From Natrarchaeobius oligotrophus (GTDB taxonomy: Archaea > Halobacteriota > Halobacteria > Halobacteriales > Natrialbaceae), in NCBI RefSeq assembly GCF_003841465.1, contig NZ_REFZ01000003.1:62001-126000 (forward strand): DNA of 64,000 nt, written 5' to 3'. The notes below the pieces were generated by a model. It was not told where the DNA came from. It saw only the letters and a list, made by a program, of their open reading frames with translations, and searched no databases. Positions 44,515 to 52,405 of this stretch are shown one piece after another. Position numbers and translations under genes: made by a program. How positions within the stretch are numbered: the first letter of the stretch is position 1; each line of letters begins with the position of its first letter.

Positions 44515-45355
44515 CGACCGATCCGCGAGCGGCGAGTTCGAGACTCGAAAACGGGTGGTTCCGAGCCGGTTCGACGCTCGGATCGGTCGGTGGCTCGAGG
44601 CGACGGCGGGGCTCGTCGCGCTCACCGCGCTCGTCGCCGGTGCGATCGCCGTCGCGTGGCATCCCGCCCGGACGGCCGCGTTCGGCGGTTCGCTCACCCT
44701 CGCGGTCGTCGTCGTGGCGATCGTAACCGGCGTCGCCATCGACCGGACGGCTCGAGGGGGCGATCCCGGTCCGCTCACGGTCGCCTCGTGGATCACGGTG
44801 ACGCGCGGAGCGCTCCTCGCGTGTTTCGTCGGCGCGTTCTGGAGTACGACGGTCGTCCCGGAAAGCGGAGTCGAGACGCTGACTGAGTACGGAGAACGAA
44901 CGGCTGAAACCGACGCGTGGCTGCCCGCCGTCCTCTTCGCGGCGGTCGGACTCCTCGACGCCGTCGACGGGATGGTCGCCCGGACGACCGGTGCAGTGAC
45001 CGACCTCGGCGCGCGTCTCGACGCCGAACTCGACGGGCTCACGGCGCTCGCGGGCTCCGTCGCCGTGGTCGCACTGGGCGCTGCGTCGGTCGCGTTTCTG
45101 GCGGTCGGGGCCGCCCGGTACCTCTACGTCGGGAGCCTGTGGTGGCGACGTCGCCGCGAGCGCCCGGTTCGCGATCTGCCCTCGAGTCGGGTTCGAGCGC
45201 CGCTGTCGGCGGCCGTTCTGGTATCGATCTGGCTCGCCGTGTCGCCGATCACGACCGCACAGCAGTCGGTCCTCCTCACCGCCTTGGTCGCCGTGCCGTT
45301 CCTGGCGAACTTCCTGTGGGACTGGCTCGCGGTGACGGCGCGCGTCTCGCGGTGA
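44504..45355 (+). CDS. CDP-alcohol phosphatidyltransferase
   Basis: The 283-residue membrane enzyme carries the full active-site motif D-x2-D-G-x2-A-R-x8-G-x3-D-x3-D (LLDAVDGMVARTTGAVTDLG and the following ARLDAELDG, about residues 148-175) between transmembrane helices. It transfers a phospho-alcohol from a CDP-lipid or CDP-alcohol, making phospholipid head groups or related compounds. The substrate is unknown; the pathway neighbours suggest an unusual lipid or a phosphodiester-linked small molecule. The GTG start at 44504 overlaps the previous gene. Confidence 0.88.
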   Translation: MTPDDRSASGEFETRKRVVPSRFDARIGRWLEATAGLVALTALVAGAIAVAWHPARTAAFGGSLTLAVVVVAIVTGVAIDRTARGGDPGPLTVASWITVTRGALLACFVGAFWSTTVVPESGVETLTEYGERTAETDAWLPAVLFAAVGLLDAVDGMVARTTGAVTDLGARLDAELDGLTALAGSVAVVALGAASVAFLAVGAARYLYVGSLWWRRRRERPVRDLPSSRVRAPLSAAVLVSIWLAVSPITTAQQSVLLTALVAVPFLANFLWDWLAVTARVSR

Positions 45356-45421
45356 GTTCGAGTTTCGGCGCGGGCGAGTTCACACAATACCCAAGTGTTC
45401 GCGGGTGGACGAGTCGGTCGA

Positions 45422-46492
45422 GTGAACAGTTACGATCGAGAGGCGGACGAGCCGGCCGCCGAGGAGCGGGCCGAGTCGCGAACGGTCACGTTCACCGGCC
45501 CCCGAACCGTCGAGGTCGAACACGGATCCGTGCCCGAACCCGGTCCGGAAGAGGTCCTCGTCGAGGCGGCCGTGTCGGCCATCAGCGCCGGCACCGAAGG
45601 GCTGCTGTACCGCGACGAGGCGCCGACCGAGCTGCCCGCGGACGAGTCGATCGACGCCCTGTCTGGGGACCTGTCCTACCCGCTCGCCTACGGCTACGCC
45701 GTCGTCGGTCGCGTCCGAGCCGTCGGTGCGGACGTCTCCGGCTCGTGGCTCGATCGTCGCGTCTTCGCGTACAATCCCCACGAGAGTCACTTCACCGCCA
45801 GACCGGCGGACCTCGTCCGGGTGCCGGACGGCGTCGGAACGGAGACCGCGGCCCTGCTCGCGAACGTGGAGTCGGCCGTCACGTTCCTGCTCGACGGCGA
45901 GCCGTTGCTCGGCGAGCGGGCGGTCGTCCTCGGTCAGGGCGTCGTCGGCCTGTTGACCACGGGACTGCTCGCCCGGACGCCCCTCGAGTCGCTCGTCACC
46001 GTCGATCGCCACGAGAGCCGGCGCAGCCTCTCCGAACGGCTCGGGGCCGACCGGTCGATCCCGCCTCTCGACGACGATGCGGCGGCGGCGCTTACGTCGG
46101 TCGGTGCCGATCGGGCGGATCTGACCTACGAACTGACCGGCAGTCCGGACGCCCTCGACGACGCGATCGCGATGACGACCTACGACGGACGGGTGATCGT
46201 CGGCTCGTGGTACGGGCGCAACTCCGTCTCGCTCGACCTCGGCGGGCGTTTCCACCGCGAACGGATCGACGTCCGCTCGAGTCAGGTGAGCACGATCGCA
46301 CCTCGTCACCGGGGGCGGTTCGATCGCGATCGACGCCACGAGATCGCCTGGCGCTGGCTGGAACGCCTGGAACTGGACCCGTTGATCACCCACCGCGTTC
46401 CGGTCGACCGAGCGGGCGAGGCCTACCGCCTGCTCGACGAGCGACCGACGGAGGCGCTGCAAGTGCTGTTGACGTACGACGACGCTCGGTGA
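45422..46492 (+). CDS. MDR-family dehydrogenase (BchC-like)
   Basis: The 356-residue protein has the medium-chain dehydrogenase layout: a GroES-like N-domain (SAISAGTEGLLYRDE, about residue 57) and a Rossmann motif VVLGQGVVGLLTTGLLA (about 167-183). The GTEG pattern and lack of the catalytic-zinc GHE motif resemble BchC/threonine-like dehydrogenases that act on bulky substrates. The GTG at 45422 was preferred over one at 45395, because an ACAATAC box at about 45384 fits that spacing better. Confidence 0.82.
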   Translation: MNSYDREADEPAAEERAESRTVTFTGPRTVEVEHGSVPEPGPEEVLVEAAVSAISAGTEGLLYRDEAPTELPADESIDALSGDLSYPLAYGYAVVGRVRAVGADVSGSWLDRRVFAYNPHESHFTARPADLVRVPDGVGTETAALLANVESAVTFLLDGEPLLGERAVVLGQGVVGLLTTGLLARTPLESLVTVDRHESRRSLSERLGADRSIPPLDDDAAAALTSVGADRADLTYELTGSPDALDDAIAMTTYDGRVIVGSWYGRNSVSLDLGGRFHRERIDVRSSQVSTIAPRHRGRFDRDRRHEIAWRWLERLELDPLITHRVPVDRAGEAYRLLDERPTEALQVLLTYDDAR

Positions 46493-46531
46493 GGGCCACC
46501 GTTTATGGTCAGTTCTCCTGTAGGTAAGATC

Positions 46532-46930
46532 ATGTACACCGTGTCGGTTTCGCGATCGTTCGTCGCCCAGCACTTCCTCACGGTTCCCGATCCCGGCCCC
46601 GAAGGCGAGCTCCACTCTCACCACTACTCCCTCGAGGTGACGGCCGGCTCGCCCGACCTCGACGCGTACGGGTACGTCGTCGACATCGACGACCTGACGG
46701 CGGCCGTCGACGACGTCACCGACGAGTTCCGCGATCGAACGCTCAACGACCAGTCCGCCTTCGACGGACTGAATCCGAGCGTAGAACACTTCGCCCGCGT
46801 CGTCGCCGACCGGCTGGCTGCGGATGCCCGGATACCGTCGGACCGGGTACGCACTCTTCGGGTCGCGATGGACGAAGACGACGTCGCACGCGTGAGCTAC
46901 GAACGGGAGTTGGCCGCGGGGCCGATCTAG
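46532..46930 (+). CDS. 6-pyruvoyl-tetrahydropterin synthase-family protein (PTPS-III-like)
   Basis: The 132-residue enzyme has the zinc site His14 and His28-x-His30 (ELHSHHYSLEV). The position that holds the catalytic Cys in PTPS/QueD is Glu24 (E-x3-H-x-H). Glu there defines the PTPS-III type, which can make 6-hydroxymethyl-dihydropterin from dihydroneopterin triphosphate for folate synthesis. A GTTTATGG box about 30 nt upstream supports the ATG at 46532. Its neighbours are lipid, sugar and methyl-transfer genes, which is unusual. Confidence 0.85.
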   Translation: MYTVSVSRSFVAQHFLTVPDPGPEGELHSHHYSLEVTAGSPDLDAYGYVVDIDDLTAAVDDVTDEFRDRTLNDQSAFDGLNPSVEHFARVVADRLAADARIPSDRVRTLRVAMDEDDVARVSYERELAAGPI

Positions 46931-46945
46931 CGGGCGTGGTGATCC

Positions 46946-48100
46946 GTGCACGTCGGACTCGTCGTCTACGGCGGCCTCGAGGAAACCTCCGGCGGCTTTC
47001 GCTACGACAGGCGACTGGTTGCACACCTCGAGCGGCGAGACGACGACGTAGAGGTCGTCGCGTTGCCGTGGCGATCGTACCCGCGGCACTTGCTCGACGG
47101 GTTCTCGCCATCGATCCGAACGCGGCTCGATCGACCGTTCGACGTGCTCGTTCAGGACGAACTCTGTCACCCGTCGCTGTGGCGTCACGTCGACCGACTC
47201 GACCGGCCCGCGGCGGTCGTCTCGCTCGTCCACTTGCTTCGATCCGGCCGGTCGGAGCGATCGCGACATCGGCTCGATCCGCGGCGAATCGTGGACGCGA
47301 GCGTCGAACGTCGCTATCTCCGGGGCGTCGACGCGGCGATCTGTACGAGCCGCGATACGCGCGACCGGGTCGCCGAACTCGCCGACGTGCCGACGCTCGT
47401 CGCACCGCCCGGTGGACGCGCCGAGGGACCCGCACTAGACGACGACCGAGTCGAGACGCGTGCACGGACGATCCATCCGCTTCGGATCGCATTCCTCGGA
47501 AACGTGATTCCGAGAAAAGGGCTCCCGACGCTCCTCGAGGGGCTTCGCCGGGCAGACTGCGCCTGGAACCTCACCGTCGTCGGGAGCCTCGAGACCGATC
47601 CCGCCCACCGGGAGTCGGTGCTCTCGACGGTGCGCGAGTCCGGCCTGGACGACCGCGTCACGCTCACCGGGGAGGTGACCGACGAGGAGTTGGAGCCGAT
47701 CCTCGAGCGCCAGCACGTCCTCGCAGTTCCGTCGACCTACGAGGGGTTCGGGATGGCCTACCTCGAAGCGATGGAGTACGGCGTCGTCCCGATCGCGAGC
47801 GCGGTCGGCGGAGCCGGCGAGTTCGTCGAGCACGGCCGGAACGGCTACCTCGTCGAGCCCGGCGCGGCGGGCGCGATCGCGGATATCGTCGACCGACTGG
47901 CGGCAAATCGCGACGAGCTCGCGGCGCTCGGCGCGAACGCCCTCGAGACGGCCGCGTCCCATCCGACGTGGGAGGAGTCGATGGCGTCCGTTCGGCGATT
48001 TCTCAAGGAGCAGGCCACACGGAAGCGGCGGGATCGGTCGTCCGGAACGCCGAGTGGCGGACGGCTCGAGCGTGGATCGCACAGGGGTGATCGCTCGTGA
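46946..48100 (+). CDS. family 4 glycosyltransferase
   Basis: The 384-residue GT-B enzyme starts MHVGLVVYGGLEETSGGFRYDRRLV, the N-domain of GT4 proteins. It has the donor-binding part RIAFLGNVIPRKGLPTLLEGL and the family motif PSTYEGFGMAYLEAMEYG, with the E-x7-E pair. It transfers a sugar from a nucleotide or lipid donor with retained configuration. The GTG at 46946 follows the pterin enzyme by 15 bp. The Arg-rich parallel frame is a shadow. Confidence 0.9.
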   Translation: MHVGLVVYGGLEETSGGFRYDRRLVAHLERRDDDVEVVALPWRSYPRHLLDGFSPSIRTRLDRPFDVLVQDELCHPSLWRHVDRLDRPAAVVSLVHLLRSGRSERSRHRLDPRRIVDASVERRYLRGVDAAICTSRDTRDRVAELADVPTLVAPPGGRAEGPALDDDRVETRARTIHPLRIAFLGNVIPRKGLPTLLEGLRRADCAWNLTVVGSLETDPAHRESVLSTVRESGLDDRVTLTGEVTDEELEPILERQHVLAVPSTYEGFGMAYLEAMEYGVVPIASAVGGAGEFVEHGRNGYLVEPGAAGAIADIVDRLAANRDELAALGANALETAASHPTWEESMASVRRFLKEQATRKRRDRSSGTPSGGRLERGSHRGDRS

Positions 48101-49062
48101 GCACGTTCCACGCATATCTCGAAGCCAGGCGACCGGTCGACGATCGGGCGCTCGACGACCGCGCGTTCGAGGCGTTCGCGGACGGACTGGCGGCGCGCTC
48201 GACGGGGACCGACGAGCCGCTTCGGATCGTCGAGGTCGGCGGCGGCGTCGGGACGATGATCGCCCGTCTCGTCGAACGGAACGCGCTGTCCGGGCCGGTC
48301 CGGTACCGGTTGATCGACCGCGACGCGGACGCCGTCGACCGGGCGCGGGAGCGACTGCCCGACTGGCTCGAGGCGGCCGGCTGTACCGTCGAGCGGACCT
48401 CGACGGGGCTGGTGGCGCGCTCGAGCCGTCCCCGATCCGGAGCGACGGACGCTCCGTTCGGGCTCGAACTCGAGGTGACCTTCGAAATCGGCGACGCCTT
48501 CGCCGCCTCGATCGATCGAGGGGCCGACGCCGTGATCGGTTCGGCGGTCTTCGACCTCGTCGACCTCGACCGGGCGCTGCCTTGGGTCGCCTCGGTACTC
48601 GAACCGGACGGGCTCCTGTACGCGCCGCTGACCTACGACGGCGCGACCGGATTCGCGCCCGTGGACCCGTTCGACGACCGCCTCGAGGAGTTCTACCACC
48701 GCCACATGGACGAGGTTCGGGACGAGCCGGGTGGAAGCCGGGCCGGCAGACGGCTCGTGGGGGCGCTCGAGGGCGACGACCTGTCCGAGGTGCTCGCGGT
48801 CGGCGGATCGGACTGGGTCCTGCGACCGCACGATCGACCGCCCTCCGTCGAGTCGGCCGAGCGAGTCGTCCTGGGCCACGTACTCGAGACGATCGACGAC
48901 GCGCTCGCGGATTGTTCGGCGGACGCGATCGATCCGCGCGACCGACGCCGGTGGCTCGACCGGCGAGAAGACGAACTCGAGGCCGGCGAACTCACGGGAT
49001 TCGCGCGTCACGTCGACGTGCTCGCTCGGGCCGACTCGACTGGCCGCGACGACCGGTCGTGA
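48097..49062 (+). CDS. class I SAM-dependent methyltransferase
   Basis: The 321-residue protein has RIVEVGGGVGTMIARLVE (about residues 42-59), an acidic RLIDRDADAV at strand 2, and ADAVIGSAVFDLVDLDRAL (about 147-165), as in small-molecule methyltransferases. The C-terminal 120 residues have no clear match. The GTG start overlaps the glycosyltransferase stop. It closes the operon-like cluster. Confidence 0.85.
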   Translation: MSTFHAYLEARRPVDDRALDDRAFEAFADGLAARSTGTDEPLRIVEVGGGVGTMIARLVERNALSGPVRYRLIDRDADAVDRARERLPDWLEAAGCTVERTSTGLVARSSRPRSGATDAPFGLELEVTFEIGDAFAASIDRGADAVIGSAVFDLVDLDRALPWVASVLEPDGLLYAPLTYDGATGFAPVDPFDDRLEEFYHRHMDEVRDEPGGSRAGRRLVGALEGDDLSEVLAVGGSDWVLRPHDRPPSVESAERVVLGHVLETIDDALADCSADAIDPRDRRRWLDRREDELEAGELTGFARHVDVLARADSTGRDDRS

Positions 49063-49084
49063 CGGGACGCGTCTCGCTCGACTG

Positions 49085-49208
49085 GTTAGTATCCTAACGT
49101 TCTTTACGATTGGTTTCGAACGAGTAAGCGCGCACGAAAGTGCGCAGAGCCGGAGCGCTCTGCTTGGAGGCGGACACTCCGGCTCGAGCGACTCCCGCGT
49201 AGCGGGAG
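49085..49208. ncRNA. array of perfect hairpins, candidate structured RNA
   Basis: In order: GTTAG/CTAAC (about 49085-49098); GCGCAC-GAAA-GTGCGC (49130-49145, a GNRA tetraloop); AGCCGGAG/CTCCGGCT (49148-49155 with 49177-49184); and CTCCCGC-GTA-GCGGGAG (49192-49208). The density is far above the surroundings and includes a loop stable only as RNA. It sits at the edge of the island, so it may be the end of a lost IS200/IS605-type element or an independent RNA. Neither can be shown. Confidence 0.4.
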
Positions 49209-49332
49209 CAAATCACGATTGACACCCCCGAAATAAAGACCTGCCGACGTCCGCTCGAGCCGATCACGGACTGGTCCGGGTCTCGAGTCGATCCGCTCTC
49301 CGCTGCGTCGGATGCGGACACCACCACGACGC

Positions 49333-49512
49333 ATGCCTACACCAGCGACTATCCACTGCGACTGCGGTACCGACCTCCGATCAGAACCGACCGACGGCAG
49401 GGTCTCCTGTCCGGACTGTGAATCAGCGTTCGCCGTGAGGATCGTCGAACTGCCTCGAGCGCACGACGACTCGAGTCCGTTCTCCGGCACGCACTCGACC
49501 CGCGGTCCGTGA
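49333..49512 (+). CDS. micro zinc-ribbon protein
   Basis: The 59-residue protein has IHCDCGTDLRSEP and VSCPDCESAF, giving a CxC...CxxC zinc ribbon, and a disordered Ser/Thr/His tail. Start at ATG 49333 (MPTPATIHCD). Families of this size and shape are common in haloarchaea. Function is unknown. It is the first of several tiny zinc genes in this 1.2-kb stretch. Confidence 0.6.
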   Translation: MPTPATIHCDCGTDLRSEPTDGRVSCPDCESAFAVRIVELPRAHDDSSPFSGTHSTRGP

Positions 49513-49577
49513 GGAACGCGGTCGAGTCGGATTTTCGGTGCGCTCGAGAGACTCGCCCGCAACCGGACCGAGGAGTT

Positions 49578-49850
49578 TTGTTTGTACAGTGGTGTGCAAG
49601 CGAGGAAATCGACAATCTAAACGACTTCTCCGCGCGCGACATTCATCGCTTCCGAGTTAAGCGGCAAAACGAGGACGAACTTGCAACGGCGTCGATGAAG
49701 GGACAGTTAGCAACGTTGCGTGTCTTCCTCCGGTTCTGTGTGAGTATCGATGCAGTGCAAGCAGAACTCGACGGGAAAATCATCCTGCCGACTACCACAG
49801 CTGACGACGCACGCGACGAGTTACTCAGCAGGGATCGCGCTCAAAAGATC
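49578..49850 (+). pseudogene. integrase N-terminal fragment
   Basis: The translation FVQWCASEEIDNLNDFSARD and the following about 70 residues match residues about 40-130 of the intact integrase at 56893 (for example ATASMKGQLATLR, KIILPTTT). No N-terminus, catalytic domain or stop in phase remains. DNA divergence from the intact gene is clear (roughly three quarters identical by eye), so it is an older relic than the 50688 copy. Confidence 0.75.
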
Positions 49851-49959
49851 CCGGACCACCTCGAGTGCGGCGGGCTTCGCGAGCGCAGTCCGGACAACTC
49901 GTCGCGGGAACGGACCCGTCACACCGCTCACACTCGGTAGAATCGACGAGTCGGCTCAT
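49825..49959 (-). CDS. micro zinc-finger protein (44 aa)
   Basis: Reverse-strand ATG at 49959 encodes MSRLVDSTECERCDGSVPAT, then SCPDCAREARRTRGG to a TGA at 49825. Two CxxC knuckles ten residues apart make a credible zinc finger. Its 3' end runs into the integrase relic, so the original C-terminus may have been lost. Confidence 0.45.
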   Translation of the reverse strand: MSRLVDSTECERCDGSVPATSCPDCAREARRTRGGPGSFERDPC

Positions 49960-49991
49960 CGGGAATCACCGTCGCGGTCACTACCCGCGCT

Positions 49992-50141
49992 CTATTTTCG
50001 GAACCGTTCCCCGCAGTCGGTACACTCGCCGTAGTTCCCGATACGGAGGATTCGACCGTCACAGAACGGACAGCGGAGTTCCTCGCGTTTCTCGTCCCAC
50101 AGTTCGTAGTTCTCTGGGGGAACAGTACCGTCACTCGACAT
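49992..50141 (-). CDS. micro zinc-ribbon protein (49 aa)
   Basis: From ATG 50141 the product is MSSDGTVPPENYELWDEKRE followed by ELRCPFCDGRILRIGNYGEC and TDCGERFRK. CPFC...CTDC is a clear zinc ribbon. The frame is open further upstream with a plausible sequence (IYSIIDQYTRKAIG), so the true start may lie near 50210. Confidence 0.55.
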   Translation of the reverse strand: MSSDGTVPPENYELWDEKREELRCPFCDGRILRIGNYGECTDCGERFRK

Positions 50142-50252
50142 TCCGATCGCCTTCCGTGTGTACTGATCGATGATCGAGTAGATGCCTGTTATCAGATAGT
50201 TGTAGAGAGGTGGTTCAACATCGTTATCCGCGTTCGGGAGGTAGTATAGAGT

Positions 50253-50483
50253 ATGAATCCCTCCACACAACCTGTCGACCAACCCCCACCTCGGAAGACG
50301 ACGCTCTATTGCTTCAATTGCGGTCACGAAAGCACCGTCGACGGAGACTGGGAGATTCGAAAGTACGGTAGGTGCGCTGACTACGACTGTCCCGAGTGCA
50401 AAACGACGATTACCACCCGTCCACGTACGTCGGACACCCTGACCGCAGGTAACGGAGTCTCCTGCTATTGTTCGGGGGACTAA
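50253..50483 (+). CDS. small zinc-finger protein (DUF8106-like)
   Basis: The 76-residue protein has LYCFNCGHESTVDGDWEIRK and DYDCPECKTTITTRP, four cysteines in the CxxC...CxxC arrangement, with GDW between. I recall this pattern as haloarchaeal DUF8106. Role unknown. The reverse frame over this region is also open, but here it lacks zinc motifs. Confidence 0.6.
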   Translation: MNPSTQPVDQPPPRKTTLYCFNCGHESTVDGDWEIRKYGRCADYDCPECKTTITTRPRTSDTLTAGNGVSCYCSGD

Positions 50484-50524
50484 TTTTCGGCGGTCGCGTT
50501 CAGTATCACTCGTAGAGTTGACGC

Positions 50525-50659
50525 TCACGCGGTTTCACCTCGATTCTCGAGGGCACGGTGAACGTCGGCGGCGTCGGCCTGGTGAGCTGAATGGACAATC
50601 GGCGTTCGACTTCCGACGTCGTACAACTCGCTTGCAGGGACGAACAGCGGTTTACGCAT
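50525..50659 (-). CDS. possible 44-aa haloarchaeal protein
   Basis: Reverse ATG at 50659 gives MRKPLFVPASELYDVGSRTP then IVHSAHQADAADVHRALENR and GETA. The composition is protein-like for a haloarchaeon (Asp/Ala/His, few Arg). No family is recognised. A short ORF in a relic-rich stretch may also be a gene fragment. Confidence 0.4.
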   Translation of the reverse strand: MRKPLFVPASELYDVGSRTPIVHSAHQADAADVHRALENRGETA

Positions 50660-50687
50660 CCGGCTCACCCCCCGGAGTGTGACGCTG

Positions 50688-50899
50688 TACCTACTGAGCG
50701 TTCACATGCGTGCCCTTCCTCGTTGAACCCACACCCAGTCCGACGTGGCGCGATCACTCATTTTCTGTAATCTGACGTTCCCGAGAGCGTTGTGAGCGAT
50801 CGGATGGATGCCAGCGAAGCAGTTCTTGACCGCCACTATGACCAGCGATCAGAACGCGAAAAGCTACGACAGCGACGACGCTACCTCCCCGAAAATTAA
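50688..50899 (+). pseudogene. integrase C-terminal fragment
   Basis: This reproduces the last about 70 codons of the intact integrase at 56893: (H)PxRRGAIT, DRMDASEAVLDRHYDQRSER, ending at a TAA at 50899. A codon corresponding to the Lys of FLKSD is a TAA here (FL*SD), so it could not be translated through. The front of the gene is missing. Confidence 0.8.
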
Positions 50900-50921
50900 G
50901 TGCATGAACTGAAGCGATTCA

Positions 50922-51107
50922 ATGGCTACCCTACGATTTTACCAATTTGCGACCTTGCTGATCGGTGTGGCGCTATTTGCAGTTGGCGTGCTCGGCCTTA
51001 CGAGCAGCCTCTCGATACAGACGATATTGATGCTACTGATCCTCACTGCGGTGTCATTGGTGTCGTTTTATTTTGGACAAACTTCTGCGTCCCAATACCG
51101 CCAGTGA
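50922..51107 (+). CDS. two-TM micro membrane protein (copy A)
   Basis: The 61-residue protein (MATLRFYQFATLLIGVALFA...) has two hydrophobic helices separated by GLTSSLSIQT. It is nearly identical to the copy at 57929 and lies immediately behind an integrase 3' end in both places, so it travels with the mobile unit. Function unknown. Confidence 0.6.
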   Translation: MATLRFYQFATLLIGVALFAVGVLGLTSSLSIQTILMLLILTAVSLVSFYFGQTSASQYRQ

Positions 51108-51189
51108 TCAAAACTATCCGTTATGTGTAAATGTAAACTGACCGCCCATCCGCGTCGGTACTTTATGTGCTTGCGTCCTATCGAGACGT

Positions 51190-51624
51190 ATGCCCGAGGC
51201 GACTCGCCCGTGTCCTGAGTGTCGGAACGACGCAAAGCAAGTGTACACGGAAACGGTTCGGAATATGCTACATCCATTTACGAACCAAGAGGTCGAAGAC
51301 GAACCGCAATATCGTCTCTGCCAAACGCAGGACTGTGAGGTCGTGTACTTCTCCGACGAAATCGACCAACAGTTCGAGACAGATAATGTACGGGTTCCAG
51401 TAAACTTCAAACTCAATAGTGACGAGCGTCCGTATCCGCTGTGCTACTGTTTCGGGTACGGGAAAGAGGACGTAGCTACCGAGCTCGACCAGACGGGCGA
51501 AAGTAGCGTCGTCGAGTGGATTACCGAACGGGTTCAGGCCGAAGAATGTGCCTGTCGGTGGAAGAATCCTCGGGGTGGCTGTTGTCTCAGTGACGTACGC
51601 AATGCCGTCGAAGAGTTCCAGTAA
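51190..51624 (+). CDS. CopZ-like iron-sulfur/copper metallochaperone
   Basis: The 144-residue protein has a Cys quartet (CPECRNDAK ... CQTQDCEVVYF) and then PLCYCFGYGKEDVATEL, ending ECACRWKNPRGGCCLSDV. This is the zinc/[2Fe-2S]-binding CopZ-type domain known from Archaeoglobus CopZ, here without the HMA copper domain. It should hand copper to the CopB ATPase or reduce Cu(II). An ACTTTATGTG box about 27 nt upstream supports the ATG at 51190 (leaderless). Confidence 0.8.
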   Translation: MPEATRPCPECRNDAKQVYTETVRNMLHPFTNQEVEDEPQYRLCQTQDCEVVYFSDEIDQQFETDNVRVPVNFKLNSDERPYPLCYCFGYGKEDVATELDQTGESSVVEWITERVQAEECACRWKNPRGGCCLSDVRNAVEEFQ

Positions 51625-51734
51625 CGGCCCGATATGTGAGTTCTCTGTACTGAACGGTTGGGGACTCGGTTTGCAGGCAATCACTATTCATCTCTCCGTG
51701 GGCGCTCGTGATACTGTGAGACGGATCTACCGAA

Positions 51735-52151
51735 TTAGAGCGTGTCAAATGAGTTGATCACGTCACTTGTCGAATAGGTCTCGACCAGATTCTGTTCGTC
51801 GAAGTCAGAATCGTCGCTCCAGATGGCAGCATCGTTGGCGATCGCACACGCGAGGTACAAGACATCGTCGGGGTCGGTATCTCCGATCGCCGATTCCGCT
51901 GTCTCGATAGCCGGATAGAAGTCGTCGGCAGGGACGACCTCAATGTACTGAAACAGGAGGTCGATAAATTGTGCCACTCGATCCGGTTCGAGTCCGGATT
52001 TCTCTACGATTAGGTCTTCGTAGTTCTCTACTTCGTCGTGGACAAACGCTGGCGTCAAGAGATCCGGTTCAAGTGTAACGATGAGTTCCCGCGTTTTCGA
52101 ATCAGCGATGAGTGCAGAGATGACGACGTTGGCGTCGATGACCAGCTTCAT
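51735..52151 (-). CDS. vapC: PIN-domain toxin (VapC)
   Basis: The 138-residue protein has the PIN core: VIDANVVISALI (Asp6), a mid-protein EVENYEDL acidic pair, DTDPDDVLYLACAI (Asp near 95) and SDDSDF. VapC toxins are Mg-dependent RNases that cut tRNA or rRNA. The gene follows its antitoxin by 9 bp. Confidence 0.88.
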   Translation of the reverse strand: MKLVIDANVVISALIADSKTRELIVTLEPDLLTPAFVHDEVENYEDLIVEKSGLEPDRVAQFIDLLFQYIEVVPADDFYPAIETAESAIGDTDPDDVLYLACAIANDAAIWSDDSDFDEQNLVETYSTSDVINSFDTL

Positions 52152-52160
52152 TCGTCGAGT

Positions 52161-52391
52161 CTACTCCGATTCTTCTTCGACGCGCTTGCGTCCACGTTCG
52201 TTGATCCTATCGGCGATTTCCTGAACGTCGCGCTCGGTGAGTTCGCTCTCGCTGGTGAGTTCGTCCATCATTTCGAGCGCCTCGATCTTCTCCTGGATGG
52301 CCTGTCGCGTGACCTCGCTCCAGTTGATCTCTGGATGCTGTTCCATTCGCTCTTTGAGGTCGTCGTCCACGTTAACCGTGATACTGGGCAT
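52161..52391 (-). CDS. vapB: ribbon-helix-helix antitoxin (VapB)
   Basis: The 76-residue protein starts MPSITVNVDDDLKERM, a ribbon-helix-helix beta strand and helix. It has a second helix SEVTRQAIQEKIEAL and an acidic C-terminal tail that would wrap the toxin. It should bind the operator at 52406-52425 and repress its own operon. The ATG at 52391 is chosen by the RHH start. Confidence 0.82.
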   Translation of the reverse strand: MPSITVNVDDDLKERMEQHPEINWSEVTRQAIQEKIEALEMMDELTSESELTERDVQEIADRINERGRKRVEEESE

Positions 52392-52405
52392 ACAGGAATC
52401 TATGC

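Larger units (their letters stand above)
50688..51120. repeat. 433-bp direct repeat, left copy
   Basis: It aligns without any gap to 57695-58127 at a constant offset of 7,007 bp, with scattered substitutions. It covers the integrase 3' end and the small membrane-protein gene. The two copies bracket the VapBC and copper module. Confidence 0.85.

Noticed and set aside
49133-49222. tnpB 3' end or omega RNA of an IS200/IS605 element
   Set aside because: The hairpins are suggestive, but no TnpB or TnpA coding remnant is visible upstream or downstream, so only a structured region is claimed.
50253-50528. Reverse-strand 178-codon frame spanning the DUF8106-like gene
   Set aside because: Only its last about 50-75 codons look like a protein (zinc ribbon at 49992-50141); the part opposite the DUF8106-like gene is shadow sequence.
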